This document shows, in pieces, positions 7,224 to 14,297 of a stretch of 36,016 nucleotides of DNA; within the stretch, counting starts at the first letter, position 1; every line of letters begins with the position of its first letter. The position numbers were made by a program, and so were the translations under genes. The DNA comes from a virus: positions 1 to 36,016 of the IMG/VR virus record IMGVR_UViG_3300037488_002473, one strand, 5' to 3'. The notes beneath the pieces are model-generated. The model was not told where the DNA came from. It made no database searches and saw only the letters and a program-made list of their open reading frames with translations.

Positions 7224-8722
7224 GCCTTAGGGTCCTCTTCCTCTTCCTCTTCCTCTTCCTCTTCCTCAGCGGGCGGGACTTGAGGGGGAACCACTGCCGG
7301 GGGTTCCTCTTCCGGTTCCTCTTCCTCTGCCGGGCCTTCAAGTTTTGACAGGTCAAAAGTCGGGTCGATCTTGGCCACGACATCCCGGGCAAGTTCAACA
7401 CTGAGGGACCCGGCTTTGAGTTTTTCCAAGACTGATAGGATCATATCCAGTTTATCCTTGGATATTGTCTCGGGCATATCGGGCTCACCCTCTTCCGTCC
7501 CGCCCTCTTCCTGGGAAGAAAGGGCGCCGGGTGCCGGGCCAACGGGAATGAGTGCGGGATTGATAAACAGCATATTTGCGTCCCGAGCATCGACCCGAGG
7601 AAGACCAACCGCCTCGCGTTTTTCGTTGGCCGTCATAAAGTCGGCCCCCGCTATTGTGGCCCAGCGTGCCTGTCTCTTTGCTGCAAGCGCTGGAATATCG
7701 TCCACGATTTTGCGCACCTCCATGCCCTTATAGAGCGGTGCGATATATGCGTTGAAGTCGTCAAGGATGAAGTCCAGCAGGGGCATAGCGAGGTCCTCAT
7801 ACAGTGCCTGCCGTGCCTCTTGGTAGTTGCTGTATGTCGAGTCCCCAGGGATGCCGAGCATCTGAGGCGCAATGTTAAATACAAGCGCAATTTCCCGGGC
7901 CGACATATTGCGCCCATTGATCCAATCCATTTCTAAGGCATTCAATTGCGTTGCCACAAACTTAAGGCCTTGCTCTGCCAACATAGGGCGGCCCGCATTC
8001 CGTGAGCCCTCGTACATGCTGGAGACTTCGCTCTTGAGTTTTTCGTACTGGGCCTCTGTTAGGCGCCCTTCGTATTGCAGGATTCCAGAGGGCCGGGCAG
8101 AGTTTTGCAGAAGGGACTGATTCCAGGCCCCCGCCAAATTATGTTGGTCCACGCAATTGGCCGCCGCCTCTATGGGGGATTGCCCGTACCAGTCATGCAG
8201 GGGGTTCCAATACTTGACATGCATAATAGGGCTTACCTGAGTCACAGGATCCACGTCCCAGGCCTTGGACTGCCCGCCTGCCTCATAGATATATTGGGCG
8301 ACACCAAAGCGCCCCGGCTTTATCTTCATGCGGTCTGTTCTATGGACCCACAATTCTTTGATCTTGCCCCCAGTCACAAGCCCCTCTGTGTAACTGTTGC
8401 CAGTCAACGCCAAGAAAGAGACAAGATCTTGCATCCATGCGCCATAGCCCTGGGAAGGATTGGGACGCCTCAACAGTTCCGAAAGCTGGTTTTCCACCCG
8501 CTCACCTTTGACGAAAACCCCCACGGGAATGGAGGCCACAGTCTGGGCAGTGAGCGAAACACACCTATAAACAATTGCATTGGCTTGGTAGCCTTCCTTC
8601 GCAATCTGCCGGGGGTCCCGGCTTGGCGATACCACCCCGCCCCCGTTCATGAGGTAAATGAGGGGCTGGATTGTCGAGGCCTTCTGTTGAAGTCCGGCCC
8701 AGATACGTTGAAAAAGTCCCAT
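7220..8722 (-). CDS. portal protein, HK97 family
   Basis: The protein has 500 aa. Residues 1-400 match the HK97-type portal layout: V..SRD..QIAKEGYQANAIVYRCVS at about 32-56, S.PVGVFVKGERVE, RRPNPSQGYGAWMQDLVSFLALTGNSY, and later the NARPSGILQYEGRLTE and MSAREIALVFNIAPQMLGIPGDSTYSNYQEARQALYEDL blocks. The C-terminal tail is odd: proline-rich and then a run of 11 Glu encoded by a (TCTTCC)-type repeat. The 12-mer ring is the packaging channel and the nucleus for head assembly. It lies between TerL and MuF, overlapping MuF by 4 bp. Confidence 0.95.
   Translation of the reverse strand: MGLFQRIWAGLQQKASTIQPLIYLMNGGGVVSPSRDPRQIAKEGYQANAIVYRCVSLTAQTVASIPVGVFVKGERVENQLSELLRRPNPSQGYGAWMQDLVSFLALTGNSYTEGLVTGGKIKELWVHRTDRMKIKPGRFGVAQYIYEAGGQSKAWDVDPVTQVSPIMHVKYWNPLHDWYGQSPIEAAANCVDQHNLAGAWNQSLLQNSARPSGILQYEGRLTEAQYEKLKSEVSSMYEGSRNAGRPMLAEQGLKFVATQLNALEMDWINGRNMSAREIALVFNIAPQMLGIPGDSTYSNYQEARQALYEDLAMPLLDFILDDFNAYIAPLYKGMEVRKIVDDIPALAAKRQARWATIAGADFMTANEKREAVGLPRVDARDANMLFINPALIPVGPAPGALSSQEEGGTEEGEPDMPETISKDKLDMILSVLEKLKAGSLSVELARDVVAKIDPTFDLSKLEGPAEEEEPEEEPPAVVPPQVPPAEEEEEEEEEEEDPKA
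7232..7267. repeat. hexanucleotide microsatellite encoding poly-Glu in the portal C-terminus
   Basis: About five to six tandem copies of a CTCTTC unit on the plus strand. On the coding (minus) strand they give GAA/GAG codons, hence the Glu run before DPKA. Tandem hexamers can lengthen or shrink in frame by slippage, so tail length may vary between isolates. A second acidic block lies nearby, at about 7300-7330. Confidence 0.85.
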
Positions 8723-8754
8723 GAGAATCCCCTTTTGTTTGCCTTGGTTTCTTG

Positions 8755-10125
8755 TTATAGGGCCCTGAGCCCGGGCTGTTTCTGTTCCTCTAAGTAATTG
8801 TATGCACCGCTAGACCCATCCACTTGGTCGTCATGCGCCCCATCGTCAAAGGCTACAAGCTCGCTGATATACTCGGCATTCCACGGACCGCGCAATAATG
8901 CGACCTTGCCATGTTCACACGCGGCGGACAAGGGGATTGCTCTGATGCCTTTCTCTTTTGTTACCCTGCGAACATCCACGGGAAACCCCGTCAGATATTC
9001 TACTAGAGAATCAATGTCTGATTTTCCTGCCTGCCCCGGGTCCTCTTCCAGGACTTGCATCACGGTCCCGCCGTCTTGGCTTGCCGTGGACTTTATTGCC
9101 TGCCGCATCCGGCCAGGCGTAAGCCGAAAGCGCGCCACGTCCTCCACGATATACTTGTACGGCCCGGATGCACACTCCAAAAACTTGACCCCCGCCGTCC
9201 AATCTGGGTCTGGGTTTTGTGCGTTGGGTTCTGTTGCTGCCCGGTCCCAATATCGTATGGCCTGCACAATCCCCGGGAGTTCATCCACAATGGGGAGCCA
9301 TATCCGCTTGAAGTAGGAGCCCGCCTCCCGTCTGACTTTCCAATTGCCATCCCTAAGCCGGGCCCGCTCAACGTGCCCAAGTGCGTTCAAGTTTGCCCGA
9401 TAGTTCGGATCCTTTCGCATGAGGATCCGGTTGTCCTCAAGTTTCGCCGGGATGAACGTAACGGACTTGCCCGGCATGTCCTCCCCAAAGCGTTCCCGAT
9501 TGGCGGCCTGAGATTCCTGGGCAGAATTATGCCAAAGTATGGCATCACCATCCCGCAGCATCCACCGCAGGACCCCGGCCCTCTCGGGAATGGGGAAGCC
9601 TGTGTCTTGGTCAATCCACCATTCCAGAAACTTAGCGACCCAAGAGTCAGGGTCAGGGTTGCAAGATGCCCGGACGTATGGACGTACGCCAGAGGTTGAA
9701 CGATTGCGCGACAATAGATAGAAAAACTGAGTCTGTGAAAAGTGTGTAAGTTCATCAAAGCATATCAAAGGAATCTGCGCCCCTTGCCAGTCATATATAT
9801 TTTTCTCATATTGCAGGTGGGAAAAAGAAATTGTTGCACCAGAAGGAAACACCCAGGATAGCGACCCAATGCGGGGCTCCCCTCTGAGGGCCGGGAAAAC
9901 CTGGAAGGAAGTATCCCAGATTGACCCCGCTTTTTTAGCGTCTGCCAGAGTCTTGCGAAAAATTGTAGCTGAATATCTGGGATTGTGGACATTGCGTATT
10001 GCTTCCATCAGAAGGGAGAAGGTTTTGCTCCCGCCTGCCGCGCCCCCAAGTATGGCGATATCTGCGCCGCAAGAAAGGAAACTTTCCTGTGGCCCCTTCT
10101 GTGGTTTTATTGGTGCTGGTTTCAT
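8755..10125 (-). CDS. terL: terminase large subunit
   Basis: The protein has 456 aa with both terminase domains. ATPase part: Walker A-like GGAAGGSKT at about residues 27-35 (a common terminase variant), Walker B LICFDEL at about 120, and the coupling motif ASCNPDP (about 153-159). Nuclease part: RYWDRAATE at about 290 with the first acidic residue, and FDDGAHDDQVDG near residue 436 with the last acidic pair. It cuts and pumps DNA into the head. The start overlaps the stop of the small zinc protein (ATGA), with AAGGTG 5 bases upstream. Similarity is closest to GTA gp2/terminase_6-type enzymes, judged by eye. Confidence 0.95.
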   Translation of the reverse strand: MKPAPIKPQKGPQESFLSCGADIAILGGAAGGSKTFSLLMEAIRNVHNPRYSATIFRKTLADAKKAGSIWDTSFQVFPALRGEPRIGSLSWVFPSGATISFSHLQYEKNIYDWQGAQIPLICFDELTHFSQTQFFYLLSRNRSTSGVRPYVRASCNPDPDSWVAKFLEWWIDQDTGFPIPERAGVLRWMLRDGDAILWHNSAQESQAANRERFGEDMPGKSVTFIPAKLEDNRILMRKDPNYRANLNALGHVERARLRDGNWKVRREAGSYFKRIWLPIVDELPGIVQAIRYWDRAATEPNAQNPDPDWTAGVKFLECASGPYKYIVEDVARFRLTPGRMRQAIKSTASQDGGTVMQVLEEDPGQAGKSDIDSLVEYLTGFPVDVRRVTKEKGIRAIPLSAACEHGKVALLRGPWNAEYISELVAFDDGAHDDQVDGSSGAYNYLEEQKQPGLRAL

Positions 10126-10328
10126 CGTTTCACCTTACAGGCGTCCCAATCTCTTGAGGCTTCCCAAAGCGAGGGAACCCACGCCGTTGCAATATGACAA
10201 TGCACACAATACACCCGCCAACGATGCCCTGAACCAAGCTGGGCCTTTCTTTTCTCGGCAAAAGCCTTGTGCCCGCAGATGCAAGCCTTAGGGGTCTCCA
10301 GGATCTTGGAGTCTTGGTATGGGCTCAC
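10122..10328 (-). CDS. small zinc-binding protein, restriction-alleviation (Lar)-like
   Basis: The protein has 68 aa. It carries two Cys/His pairs in the order C-x-C-G-H (about residues 17-20), then W.VYC.HC (about 37-43), then S..EA..DWD. This matches the spacing of Lar-family restriction alleviation proteins (C..C, W.V.C..C, EA...WN), which protect phage DNA from type I restriction. The family call is by eye and tentative; a plain zinc ribbon is possible. It starts with GTG overlapping the TerS stop (GTGA) and overlaps TerL, an unusual place for such a gene. Confidence 0.6.
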   Translation of the reverse strand: MSPYQDSKILETPKACICGHKAFAEKRKAQLGSGHRWRVYCVHCHIATAWVPSLWEASRDWDACKVKR

Positions 10329-10978
10329 GGTGCGGCCCTTTCCTGGGAGGAATCGCCAGCCTCGCCCGAGTCGGTAGAAGTGCGCCCGTTGTCCGGTAGA
10401 TATATCTGCGCCCGGTCTTCCGCATTCAATCCACCCGGGGCGACGTCCACGGGCTTGCTGTATAAGTATGGCAATAGATCCTTGGCCGCAGCAATGCGCA
10501 AAGGCGTGGGCAGTAAATCCCGCGCAATTTCTTTACCTCCTGGTTCAACCATCCAGCCCGTTTCCGCATCAATAAGTCCCGCTTGGTCATAGTCCTCTTG
10601 AGTCATCAGACCAAGCCCCACCGCGTCCCCAACGGCGGCAAGGGCCAAGATCTTCACCGGATCCACTTCAATGGCCGAGAGAGTAGCACGGGCATCCTTG
10701 TTGAATGCCTGCCGCTCCCGAGTAAGCCGTACGAAAATCCGGCCCCGCCCTGCCTCTGCCTCCTGGATGGTAGGCTTTCTGCCCGGCCCGTCTGGTTTTT
10801 TGATCCTGGGGCCTGTGCTCTTTCCTGGGACCTTGTTTCTCTCGGGCGACTCTTCCGAAAACCTGGAAGATCTGGCGGCAATCTTTTTGTCCCGCCTAGA
10901 AACGGGCGCAGGCTTTGGCTTGGCCTTTGCTTTTGGCCCCCGCTTTCCTGGGAGCAAATACTTCTTTGGTGGCGTCAT
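10325..10978 (-). CDS. terminase small subunit-like DNA-binding protein
   Basis: The protein has 217 aa. The first 80 residues are disordered, with many Lys, Arg and Pro. The middle has ATLSAIEVDPVKILALAAVGD (about 100-120), and later PTPLRIAAAKDLLPYLYSKPVDV, a segment typical of small terminases of HK97/lambda-like phages. The C-terminus (GEAGDSSQERAAP) is acidic and short. It recognises phage DNA and feeds the large subunit. It is the second gene of the minus-strand block and lies 9 bp after the small membrane-protein gene. Family assignment rests on the conserved middle segment and gene order. Confidence 0.75.
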   Translation of the reverse strand: MTPPKKYLLPGKRGPKAKAKPKPAPVSRRDKKIAARSSRFSEESPERNKVPGKSTGPRIKKPDGPGRKPTIQEAEAGRGRIFVRLTRERQAFNKDARATLSAIEVDPVKILALAAVGDAVGLGLMTQEDYDQAGLIDAETGWMVEPGGKEIARDLLPTPLRIAAAKDLLPYLYSKPVDVAPGGLNAEDRAQIYLPDNGRTSTDSGEAGDSSQERAAP

Positions 10979-10987
10979 ATTGCCGCC

Positions 10988-11200
10988 TTATTTTGTCGCT
11001 AAATATAAAGCCCAAACCATAACAATACCGCCGACATATTGAACAAGACAAAGCATGGTGCCGATGGCGGCCCCGATTTTTTGGCTTACCTCTTCCCGTT
11101 TCTCTTTTCTCTCTTCGGCAGTCGTCTGGGACTTATAGACCACCCGGAAGCAGTCCATGAGCAAAAGCCACGTCAAAAATATCGCACAAAATAAAAGCAT
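10988..11200 (-). CDS. small two-helix membrane protein
   Basis: The protein has 70 aa from the ATG at 11200 (MLLFCAIFLT), chosen because AAGGA lies 7 bases before it. The frame is open further upstream to 11392, but that part reads through a G-run cluster as Pro-rich low-complexity sequence. Two hydrophobic segments, at about 1-18 and 48-67, flank a charged KSQTTAEERKEKREEVSQK loop. This shape fits a small holin or inner-membrane accessory protein. No family is recognised. As the first gene of the late block, next to the divergent control region, it would be transcribed first. Function unknown. Confidence 0.6.
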   Translation of the reverse strand: MLLFCAIFLTWLLLMDCFRVVYKSQTTAEERKEKREEVSQKIGAAIGTMLCLVQYVGGIVMVWALYLATK

Positions 11201-11327
11201 AGCCGGATCCTTTTCTGGGCGGGGTTGGGCGCCCATGACTGCCAAGTATCCAAGCCCGGAAAAAAGACAATCCAGCCCGGAAAAAAATAGGCCTCGAAAC
11301 ATCCCGAAAAACACCCCGAAAACCTCT

Positions 11328-11353
11328 GGGAGGGGGGGTGGGGTGGGAGGGGG
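11328..11353 (+). other. potential G-quadruplex (G-run cluster)
   Basis: The plus strand has five G runs of 3 to 7 bases separated by single bases (GGG A G7 T GGGG T GGG A GGGGG). This satisfies the usual G3+N1-7 rule with very short loops, which generally gives stable quadruplexes. It lies upstream of the first late gene and next to the AT-rich core, where it could stall polymerases or mark an origin. Confidence 0.8.
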
Positions 11354-11401
11354 AGAGACCCCCAATCTTTTTTTTCTCTTTTTTCTCTTCAAGTTATATA
11401 T

Positions 11402-11430
11402 TTGTCATATATTTGTTATACTTTTACTAT
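11402..11430 (+). promoter_or_regulatory. candidate sigma70-type promoter for the rightward block
   Basis: TTGTCA (11402-11407) and TACTAT (11425-11430) are separated by 17 bases within AT-rich DNA upstream of the plus-strand genes. The match to TTGACA/TATAAT is moderate, four to five of six at each box. The transcript would carry a leader of about 750 bases that is poor in G. Confidence 0.35.
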
Positions 11431-11485
11431 TATCTACCATTTACTATAAGTCAAAAATTATCTATTGGAAAGAAAACATAATAAA

Positions 11486-11515
11486 AATATAGGCTTTTCA
11501 TTCGATAAAAATCAA
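11486..11515 (-). promoter_or_regulatory. candidate sigma70-type promoter for the leftward block
   Basis: On the minus strand, TTGATT (11515-11510) is followed after 18 bases by TATATT (11491-11486), a fair match to the sigma70 consensus. It points toward the small membrane gene and the terminase-to-tail block. No operator was identified, and AT-rich DNA yields such matches by chance. Confidence 0.35.
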
Positions 11516-11517
11516 AT

Positions 11518-12060
11518 ATGAGTCAAAACCCCAAAAACCAAAAAAAGTATCACAAAACTCAAAAACCCTATAAAAACACAGGAAAAAAAAACACCCTCTT
11601 TTTCAGACCTACAAAAACCATCAAAGGGGTCTCTCCCACCATACCCACCCCCCTCCCCAAAGGTTTTTTCCTGTTTTCCGCGCTCTTTTTTCCTGTTATT
11701 TTGCAGCAACTCCAGCAAAATACCCCCGAAAACACCCCACCCCCTCAAGGCCTATTTATTTTCCATAAAAACCCCAGAAACCAAAAATCCTCGGGGGGAT
11801 CACGTCAGATTGCCCCTATTTTTTGACCCATATTTTGCCGGGGGTACACCCTCCCCCCGAAAACCCCAAAAAACCACCCACCCCACCCCCAAAACGGGCG
11901 AAAATACCCTCCCCCTTTTTGGCCCCAAAACCTCCCAAAATACGCCTCGAAATCCAACCCAAAAACCAAACCAAAATCCCCGCCCAAAGCCCACCAATCC
12001 AAGCCCCAATCCAAGCGCCAAAATATCGCCAAGCCATCCAACCCGCCAACCCAAAACCCA
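11518..12060. other. strand-asymmetric, G-poor tract
   Basis: Over about 540 bases the plus strand is mostly A and C, with roughly one G in ten by eye and C three to four times more frequent. Motifs such as ACCCC, CCCCGAAAA and CCAAAA recur; near-copies of CCCCGAAAAC occur at about 11303, 11727 and 11852. As RNA from the plus strand it would be nearly unstructured; the opposite strand has many G runs. No gene is called. Confidence 0.8.
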
Positions 12061-12068
12061 CCGAGGCC

Positions 12069-12089
12069 GCGCCTCTTCCCAGGAGGCGC
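12069..12089. promoter_or_regulatory. inverted repeat with 7-bp stem
   Basis: GCGCCTC (12069-12075) pairs with GAGGCGC (12083-12089) across a 7-base loop TTCCCAG. No T run follows on either strand, so it is not a clear terminator. It contains one copy of the abundant TCCCAGGA 8-mer, spanning loop and right arm. Confidence 0.5.
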
Positions 12090-12112
12090 CCGCCTTTCCC
12101 GTTTCGATAAAG

Positions 12113-12126
12113 CCTTATTGATAAGG
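12113..12126. promoter_or_regulatory. short palindrome, operator-like
   Basis: CCTTAT and ATAAGG form a perfect inverted repeat with a TG centre, about 65 bp upstream of the first rightward gene. Two-fold symmetric sites of this size can bind dimeric regulators, but no regulator is identified here. Confidence 0.35.
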
Positions 12127-12191
12127 ATCCGCCCAGCCGGGCTCCCTTGCCTCGCCTTTCCCGCGTCCATACTCCTGGTAGGAGCCATACC

Positions 12192-12572
12192 ATGCCGTCC
12201 ACCATACCAGCACAAACACACCACAAGGCCAGGAGAGGAAGGCCGCAAAAGCCAATCCCCTGCGAAACATTGGCCGCCTACATTGCCGCCGCGTGCCTGA
12301 CTGATGGATCGGACGGCGGGATCTATACGAGGGCGGCCCTCGTTCTCCAGGCCGTCAAAGCGCCGCGCCCATATAGCCATCGGCATCTAGTCTTTGCCCT
12401 CCTGGCGATTCATCGGGCATGGAGTCCAGAAAGCAAAGCGACATCCCTTTGGAGTTCTCGGGGGTGCGTTTTTTGCGGTGGAAGGGGTAGCAGTGTGGGA
12501 GACTCTGGCAGTTCCCATATCCAAAACCACCTCACGGAACTGCGCGGGCACATAAACGTCCGCGAATTGTAA
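12192..12572 (+). CDS. unknown protein with one copy of the HR-PES-SLW-CxxC module
   Basis: The protein has 126 aa from the ATG at 12192, with AGGAG 7 bases upstream. The first 25 residues are basic (HHKARRGRPQKP, AT-hook-like). Residues 45-95 hold a module seen twice in the next gene: TRAALVLQAV, then a Tyr, HLVFALLAIHRAWSPESKATSLW, and a closing C-V-F-C pair. The last 30 residues (GSSVGDSGSSHIQNHL) are Ser/Gly rich and lack the helix that follows the module in the neighbour. I do not recognise the family. The CxxC pair may bind zinc, and the basic start suggests nucleic-acid binding. As first gene of the rightward block it is probably expressed early. Confidence 0.7.
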   Translation: MPSTIPAQTHHKARRGRPQKPIPCETLAAYIAAACLTDGSDGGIYTRAALVLQAVKAPRPYSHRHLVFALLAIHRAWSPESKATSLWSSRGCVFCGGRGSSVGDSGSSHIQNHLTELRGHINVREL

Positions 12573-12616
12573 CGCAAACACCAAACCAAAAACCCAATCA
12601 AACAGGAGCCCACACC

Positions 12617-13528
12617 ATGGCCCAGAATATCCACGCCTTCATCACTGCCGGGAAGCGTACCACCGGAACCCTGCACGAAAGGGCGGCCCAGATCTTGGAC
12701 TTGCTCCAAGTCTCGGACCCGCTTTGCCCGTACAAACACAATGCCCAGCAAGTGGAATGGGCCCTTGTGGCGGCCTATCGTTCCATGCACCCCGAGTGCC
12801 AAGCCGTCTCCCTTTGGGTTCCACAGCATAAACACACCAAGGTCCGGCGTGTCTGTATTTTGTGCGCCCGAAAATCAGACAATATACCGACAAAGGCAGG
12901 CGCCAAGTCCGAGCAAGAGGACAAGGCAGAGCATGTCCAGGCCTTCCGGGAGTTCTACGACACAAGGAAGCCCACCATCAACCAAGATAAGACCATAAAG
13001 GAAGTGGAAGAGGCCCGAGGCCACGGCAAGGCAAGGCCGTTGGGGTTTCCACCAATCAAAAACAAGCCCGAGGACTATTGCCCGGCATCAATTGCCGAGT
13101 TTATTAAGGCCGTGAAACTGTTCCCCGTGGATCCACCAAAGGAAAAGCAATATCGCCACAAACTCACCCTGGAGGAAAGAGCATATAAAGCCCTCCGGTA
13201 TTTATTCCCGCAGCAAGACCACCGATCCTTCACCCCCGCACAAATAGAGAGGGCCCTAGTTGCAGTCCATCGGGCAGACCACCCAGAAAGCGGCGCCGTC
13301 TCTCTTTGGATCTACGAAAGAAAAACAGGGACAAAGAAAATACGGCACTGCATCCTTTGCGATCGTTCATCCCAGGAATACGCCACCCCAACCTTTTACG
13401 CCAAGTATCCCGAACATCCCACCAGCACCCAGGCCGAGAGGGAGGACAAGGCCAAACACCTGCTTGACTTTGCCGACTTTGTGACCTGGAAATGTTTGCC
13501 GCAAGCAATAAAGCCGCACCAAAAATAA
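12617..13528 (+). CDS. unknown protein with two HR-PES-SLW-CxxC modules
   Basis: The protein has 303 aa; CAGGAG lies 8 bases before the ATG. Two copies of an unrecognised module are plain: residues 20-86 and 186-251. Each runs ERA..hL, a variable loop, then ALVA.(Y/H)R..HPE...VSLW, about 10 residues with many Lys and Arg, and CILC (C80/C83 and C245/C248). Each is followed by a helix with EDKA.H...F (101-110 and 276-285). The linker between them (115-180) is charged and Pro-rich. The preceding gene has a third, shorter copy, so the pair arose by duplication. A zinc-binding or DNA-binding role is inferred from the CxxC and basic residues only. Confidence 0.8.
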   Translation: MAQNIHAFITAGKRTTGTLHERAAQILDLLQVSDPLCPYKHNAQQVEWALVAAYRSMHPECQAVSLWVPQHKHTKVRRVCILCARKSDNIPTKAGAKSEQEDKAEHVQAFREFYDTRKPTINQDKTIKEVEEARGHGKARPLGFPPIKNKPEDYCPASIAEFIKAVKLFPVDPPKEKQYRHKLTLEERAYKALRYLFPQQDHRSFTPAQIERALVAVHRADHPESGAVSLWIYERKTGTKKIRHCILCDRSSQEYATPTFYAKYPEHPTSTQAEREDKAKHLLDFADFVTWKCLPQAIKPHQK

Positions 13529-13698
13529 AACCCAGCAAAATACCAAGCAAAAAATAAAATAAGCGCCAAAATACTTGTTTGACACACCGCTATTGTGGCG
13601 CCGGGAATATTCTTTGACTCTACCGAATACCTCCTACTCTTTGACCCATCAGACAAGAGAACGCGAAAAAACCGAAGTCTGATAGAAACGAGACGACC
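13529..13698. promoter_or_regulatory. intergenic stretch with three TTTGAC direct repeats
   Basis: This 170-bp gap is A-rich at its left end and carries TTTGAC at 13578, 13613 and 13640. The first belongs to TTTGACAC, which contains a perfect -35 box (TTGACA, 13579-13584), but no good -10 lies at 16-18 bases. The repeats could be a promoter with activator sites for the small-gene cluster downstream. Confidence 0.35.
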
Positions 13699-13911
13699 AT
13701 GAACATACAAACCCAAGAACAAAAAGTTTTCGCGCACGACCCAAGAAACGGGTTACGTCTGCGAGAAGCGTCCGCAGTCGAAAAAAAAACTTGGGAGGCC
13801 CAGCCTGTTCGCCACCAATCTTTCAGAAAAGCGATTGTCGTGCATGGGTTTCTCATAGACCAAGAGTCAATCGATCTCAATGGTATTTTGTGCCATGGCG
13901 TCTCTGACTAG
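13699..13911 (+). CDS. small unknown protein
   Basis: The protein has 70 aa (MNIQTQEQKVFAHDPRNGLR). The translation has balanced composition with a stretch of charged residues (LREASAVEKKTWE), a basic middle and a hydrophobic end (AIVVHGFLIDQ), consistent with a small real protein rather than a shadow frame. The ribosome site is weak (GAGACGACC before the ATG). It has no recognised domain. It follows the TTTGAC-repeat gap and begins a run of five small genes, a pattern common for early phage genes that act on the host. Confidence 0.5.
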   Translation: MNIQTQEQKVFAHDPRNGLRLREASAVEKKTWEAQPVRHQSFRKAIVVHGFLIDQESIDLNGILCHGVSD

Positions 13912-13965
13912 CCGAGCAAAAAACACCCGACCCCAGGAGGAACCTGGGGAAAAGAGAGAACAAAA

Positions 13966-14049
13966 ATGGAAATCACCGCCGAAAATATCCACAAGGCCGC
14001 CTCCCTGCATGAAGAAGCAGGCCGCAAGGCGGCAGGGATCACAGCATGA
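13966..14049 (+). CDS. very small ORF (27 aa), translationally coupled
   Basis: This short frame encodes MEITAENIHKAASLHEEAGR and seven more residues. It is preceded by an A/G-rich stretch (GGGAAAAGAGAG) and its TGA overlaps the ATG of the next gene (ATGA), the same coupling used throughout this genome. The peptide would be one amphipathic helix. It may be a true micro-protein or a leader that loads ribosomes for the next gene. Confidence 0.45.
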   Translation: MEITAENIHKAASLHEEAGRKAAGITA

Positions 14050-14297
14050 GCACCTCCGACACCATCAGAGACAAGACAATCGCCAGCATCGAAGAATCCG
14101 CCCGCTTGGGCAAGACTGTCCATATTGAAGAGGCCCCGGGATATTTTGACATCCAGAAGGCAATCCTTCGCATCCTTCGCATCCGTTGCGCCCACCATAC
14201 CAAGACCAAGGCCGGGCTGGAGTATCTTGGCCATACCTCGGACGGCAGGCCTTGGGGCGTCATTCTTGCGGTCAGAGCGAAAGAGGCCCGGCAATGA
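14046..14297 (+). CDS. small unknown protein
   Basis: The protein has 83 aa. The N-terminal half is charged and helical (SDTIRDKTIASIEESARLGK), followed by ILRILRIR encoded by a short DNA repeat (CATCCTTCG twice, at about 14168-14185), and a C-terminal part with CAHHTKTKAGLEYLGHTSDG, which has Cys and His residues but no complete zinc motif. It overlaps the micro-ORF upstream and the next gene downstream by 4 bp each. No family recognised. Confidence 0.6.
   Translation: MSTSDTIRDKTIASIEESARLGKTVHIEEAPGYFDIQKAILRILRIRCAHHTKTKAGLEYLGHTSDGRPWGVILAVRAKEARQ

Larger units (their letters stand above)
11201..12191. other. divergent intergenic control region
   Basis: About 990 bp separate the outward-facing gene blocks. 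From left to right it holds a G-run cluster (11328-11353), a pyrimidine tract (11366-11391), an AT-rich core (11392-11520) with near-repeats of CATATATTTGT and candidate promoters in both directions, a long G-poor stretch (11518-12060), a 7-bp stem with a TTCCCAG loop (12069-12089), and the palindrome CCTTAT-TG-ATAAGG (12113-12126). Frames are open on both strands through the skewed part, but they give only Pro/Lys- or Gly/Trp-rich low-complexity translations, so I call no gene there. An origin of replication is possible but not shown. Confidence 0.75.

Noticed and set aside
8075-8797. Plus-strand frame of 240 codons opposite the portal gene
   Set aside because: Shadow frame of a well-supported portal; no ribosome site or motif.
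11040-11500. tRNA or other structured RNA in the AT-rich part of the control region
   Set aside because: No cloverleaf arms or conserved T-loop sequence could be found by eye.
11805-12386. Overlapping minus-strand frames of up to 193 codons in the G-poor tract
   Set aside because: Low-complexity Gly/Trp/Phe repeats produced by base skew; equally long Pro-rich frames exist on the other strand.
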